Source: an uncultured Pedosphaera sp. (lineage in GTDB: Bacteria > Verrucomicrobiota > Verrucomicrobiia > Limisphaerales > Pedosphaeraceae). From it: DNA of 64,000 nt. The position numbers and the translations under genes are program-made. Numbering within the stretch: position 1 is the stretch's first letter; every line of letters begins with the position of its first letter. A model generated the notes under the pieces. That model worked only from the letters and a program-made list of their open reading frames with translations, had not been told where the DNA came from and ran no database searches. Shown in pieces: positions 62,733 to 64,000 of the stretch. Where the stretch lies: positions 62,001 through 126,000 of the forward strand of contig CAIXFN010000030.1 in NCBI GenBank assembly GCA_903918755.1, in the 5' to 3' direction.

Positions 62733-63182
62733 GTGCAAACCGGGACTACAGCGGACAGCGGTGAGCCTGGACCAAAGATCGAAGTGGCCGCCGGACTGGT
62801 TTTCCGTTCCGGCCGGTTGCTGATCACTCAGCGCAGGGAAGGGGATCATCTCGGTGGGCTCTGGGAGTTTCCTGGGGGAAAGCGGGATCCTGACGAATCT
62901 TTTGAGGAATGCCTCCACCGTGAATTAGTGGAGGAACTGGGGATCAAAGTCGCCGTGGAATGCTGCCTCGAGACGATTGATCACTACTATCCCGGTCGCC
63001 GGGTTCATCTGCGATTCTTCCGTTGCCGGTGGCTCGAGCACGAACCCCAACCGCTGGAATGCCAGGCCTTCGCCTGGGTGAGCCAGGCCGAACTGCAACA
63101 ATACACCTTTCCCGCCGCCGATGAGCAACTGCTGGTCCGCCTCACGCAATCGCGGGATTGGTGGGAAACGGCCGCCAAATAA
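62733..63182 (+). CDS. Nudix hydrolase, MutT-like
   Basis: 149 residues from GTG 62733. The Nudix box is complete (GGKRDPDESFEECLHRELVEELGI: Gly, the REVEE-like Glu cluster for metal), preceded by GLWEFPGGK and followed by a helix with W-W near the end. Likely removes 8-oxo-dGTP from the nucleotide pool, preventing transversions, though other nucleotides cannot be excluded. An ATG is not found near the start. Followed by a shared bidirectional terminator. Confidence 0.88.
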   Translation: MQTGTTADSGEPGPKIEVAAGLVFRSGRLLITQRREGDHLGGLWEFPGGKRDPDESFEECLHRELVEELGIKVAVECCLETIDHYYPGRRVHLRFFRCRWLEHEPQPLECQAFAWVSQAELQQYTFPAADEQLLVRLTQSRDWWETAAK

Positions 63183-63183
63183 A

Positions 63184-63209
63184 ACGCCGCCAGCCGAAGC
63201 TGGCGGCGT
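63184..63209. terminator. Bidirectional terminator between mutT-like and ndk genes
   Basis: Perfect 11-bp stem (63184-63194 and 63199-63209, ACGCCGCCAGC) with a CGAA loop. On the plus strand GGCTATTTT follows; on the minus strand the T-rich TTTATTT follows. It serves the two convergent genes. Confidence 0.85.
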
Positions 63210-63247
63210 GGCTATTTTGCGAAATAATCCCGCCCGACTTCCGCGGT

Positions 63248-64000
63248 TCAGATCTTGCCGTAGAATTGTTCCACGACGCGGCGGAAATTGTTGTCGGCCA
63301 CGCGGATGATGCCCAGCTCGCGTTGGGCGTTTTCCTCGGAATCGCTGGCGTGTGCGGCATTGACCATGATGGTCTGGCCGAACTCGCGCCGGATGGATCC
63401 CGGGGGTGCCTTGGAAGGATCGGTGGGCCCGAGGACGTCACGGATCTTCCGCACTGCTTCGACGCCTTCGTAAACCAAGGCAATGCACTTTTCCGTTCCG
63501 GGTTGGGTCAATTGTTCGGGCGTGCACTCCGAGGGGGCGCGTCCGGCCATGAAGCGGACGATGTTCTCAAACTGGTTGTCCCCGAAGATGGGTCCGAGGA
63601 TGTCACCCAGTTGCTTTTCCTCGGCGGCCGGCACCTTGAATCCCAGTTCCTTTTCGATGGCCACCCTGGCCTTGCCCGCGACGACATCTTTCAGCCGCGT
63701 GCGCAGCACTTCCTTGACGGGGCCGTAAAACTCGCAGGCTTCCGCCACACTCATCTGGTGCACTTTGATCCCGACAATATAGAGTCCGGTCCGGGAGAAG
63801 AAATCGATCACATTGCCGGGGCGACCCGTGGGGAATCGGAAATTATCCGGCTTGATCAGGACCAGCGTGCGTTGCGGCCGCTCACCAGCGGGATACACCA
63901 GGGTATCTTCCACAATGCCGCCGTCCGCATCGGAATAGCTGGCCCAAAGGCGACCCTTGAGTTCGGCCTCCTCGACATTCGGAGCGGCCAGAACGGCGGG
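63248..64000 (-). CDS. ndk: Nucleoside diphosphate kinase, long form (5' end outside the window)
   Basis: The reading frame is open to the right edge without a stop, so the gene is partial; at least 250 residues are seen. The NDK domain carries TLVLIKPDNF at its start, the nucleotide-binding RKIRDVLGPTDPSKAPPGSIRREF and catalytic His in NAAHASDS. It balances NTP pools. The GTG at 63913 could be read as a start, but the upstream codons (AELKGRLWASYSDADGG) look like protein, so I treat them as coding. The domain holds an insert of about 50 residues after GIKVHQMS relative to common 140-residue enzymes. Confidence 0.88.
   Translation of the reverse strand, partial: PAVLAAPNVEEAELKGRLWASYSDADGGIVEDTLVYPAGERPQRTLVLIKPDNFRFPTGRPGNVIDFFSRTGLYIVGIKVHQMSVAEACEFYGPVKEVLRTRLKDVVAGKARVAIEKELGFKVPAAEEKQLGDILGPIFGDNQFENIVRFMAGRAPSECTPEQLTQPGTEKCIALVYEGVEAVRKIRDVLGPTDPSKAPPGSIRREFGQTIMVNAAHASDSEENAQRELGIIRVADNNFRRVVEQFYGKI

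Overview
The window reads as a chromosomal stretch of a GC-rich, Gram-negative bacterium, most likely a member of Verrucomicrobiota (Pedosphaera/Limisphaera-like). The reasons are a TIGR04073-type exosortase-associated lipoprotein, a complete Tol-Pal set, Tat genes with two TatA paralogs, a NodT-type outer-membrane factor, an Ala/Arg-repeat small protein of a kind I associate with this phylum, and an almost complete lack of Shine-Dalgarno sequences. The phylum call is inference. I saw no rRNA, tRNA, CRISPR array, insertion sequence or phage module.

Layout. 1-5.9 kb: FHA membrane protein, secreted M28 peptidase, ispE and a TIGR04073 lipoprotein. 6-9.8 kb: a GMC-type oxidoreductase fused to an NAD-dependent epimerase, convergent with a family 2 glycosyltransferase. 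9.8-15.7 kb: tatC-tatA-tatA and tolQ-tolR-tonB/tolA-tolB-pal, separated by a strong terminator. 15.9-17 kb: an orphan sugar-type ABC permease. 17.7-23 kb: recA, parC and parE. 23.2-28 kb: marC and a probable metal (copper?) handling group with Cys/His/Met-rich, DUF3347 and HLHP-motif proteins. 28.2-36 kb: modA, metH, a small membrane protein, msrA and pckG. 36.3-40.2 kb: a Cu-type P-ATPase, a sterol-desaturase-family protein and a DUF554 protein. 40.3-44.7 kb: two small genes with excellent promoters, an atypical protein kinase, a response regulator, a DHH phosphoesterase and a RodZ-like protein. 44.8-51 kb: a leftward gene train, described below. 51-53.6 kb: LysR, thiG and SDR. 53.7-60.3 kb: a TetR-controlled RND efflux operon. 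60.5-64 kb: TPR protein, UDP-glucose dehydrogenase, Nudix hydrolase and a nucleoside diphosphate kinase that runs off the window.

The best candidate for an undescribed system is 44762-50992, all on the minus strand and tightly packed. It holds an OlsB-like N-acyltransferase, five small two-part (zinc-ribbon plus membrane) proteins that arose by tandem duplication, a radical SAM protein resembling the MJ0619/tetraether lipid synthase family, an Lgt paralog with an altered active-site motif, and a spinster-like MFS transporter. A lipid-remodelling role links these families, but this is a hypothesis.

A second theme is regulation. Several genes have near-consensus sigma-70 or sigma-54 promoters whose predicted transcription start falls 0-6 nt from the start codon, which suggests leaderless mRNAs in a genome with few Shine-Dalgarno sites. 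The TetR gene has a perfect 16-bp palindrome between its -35 and -10 elements.
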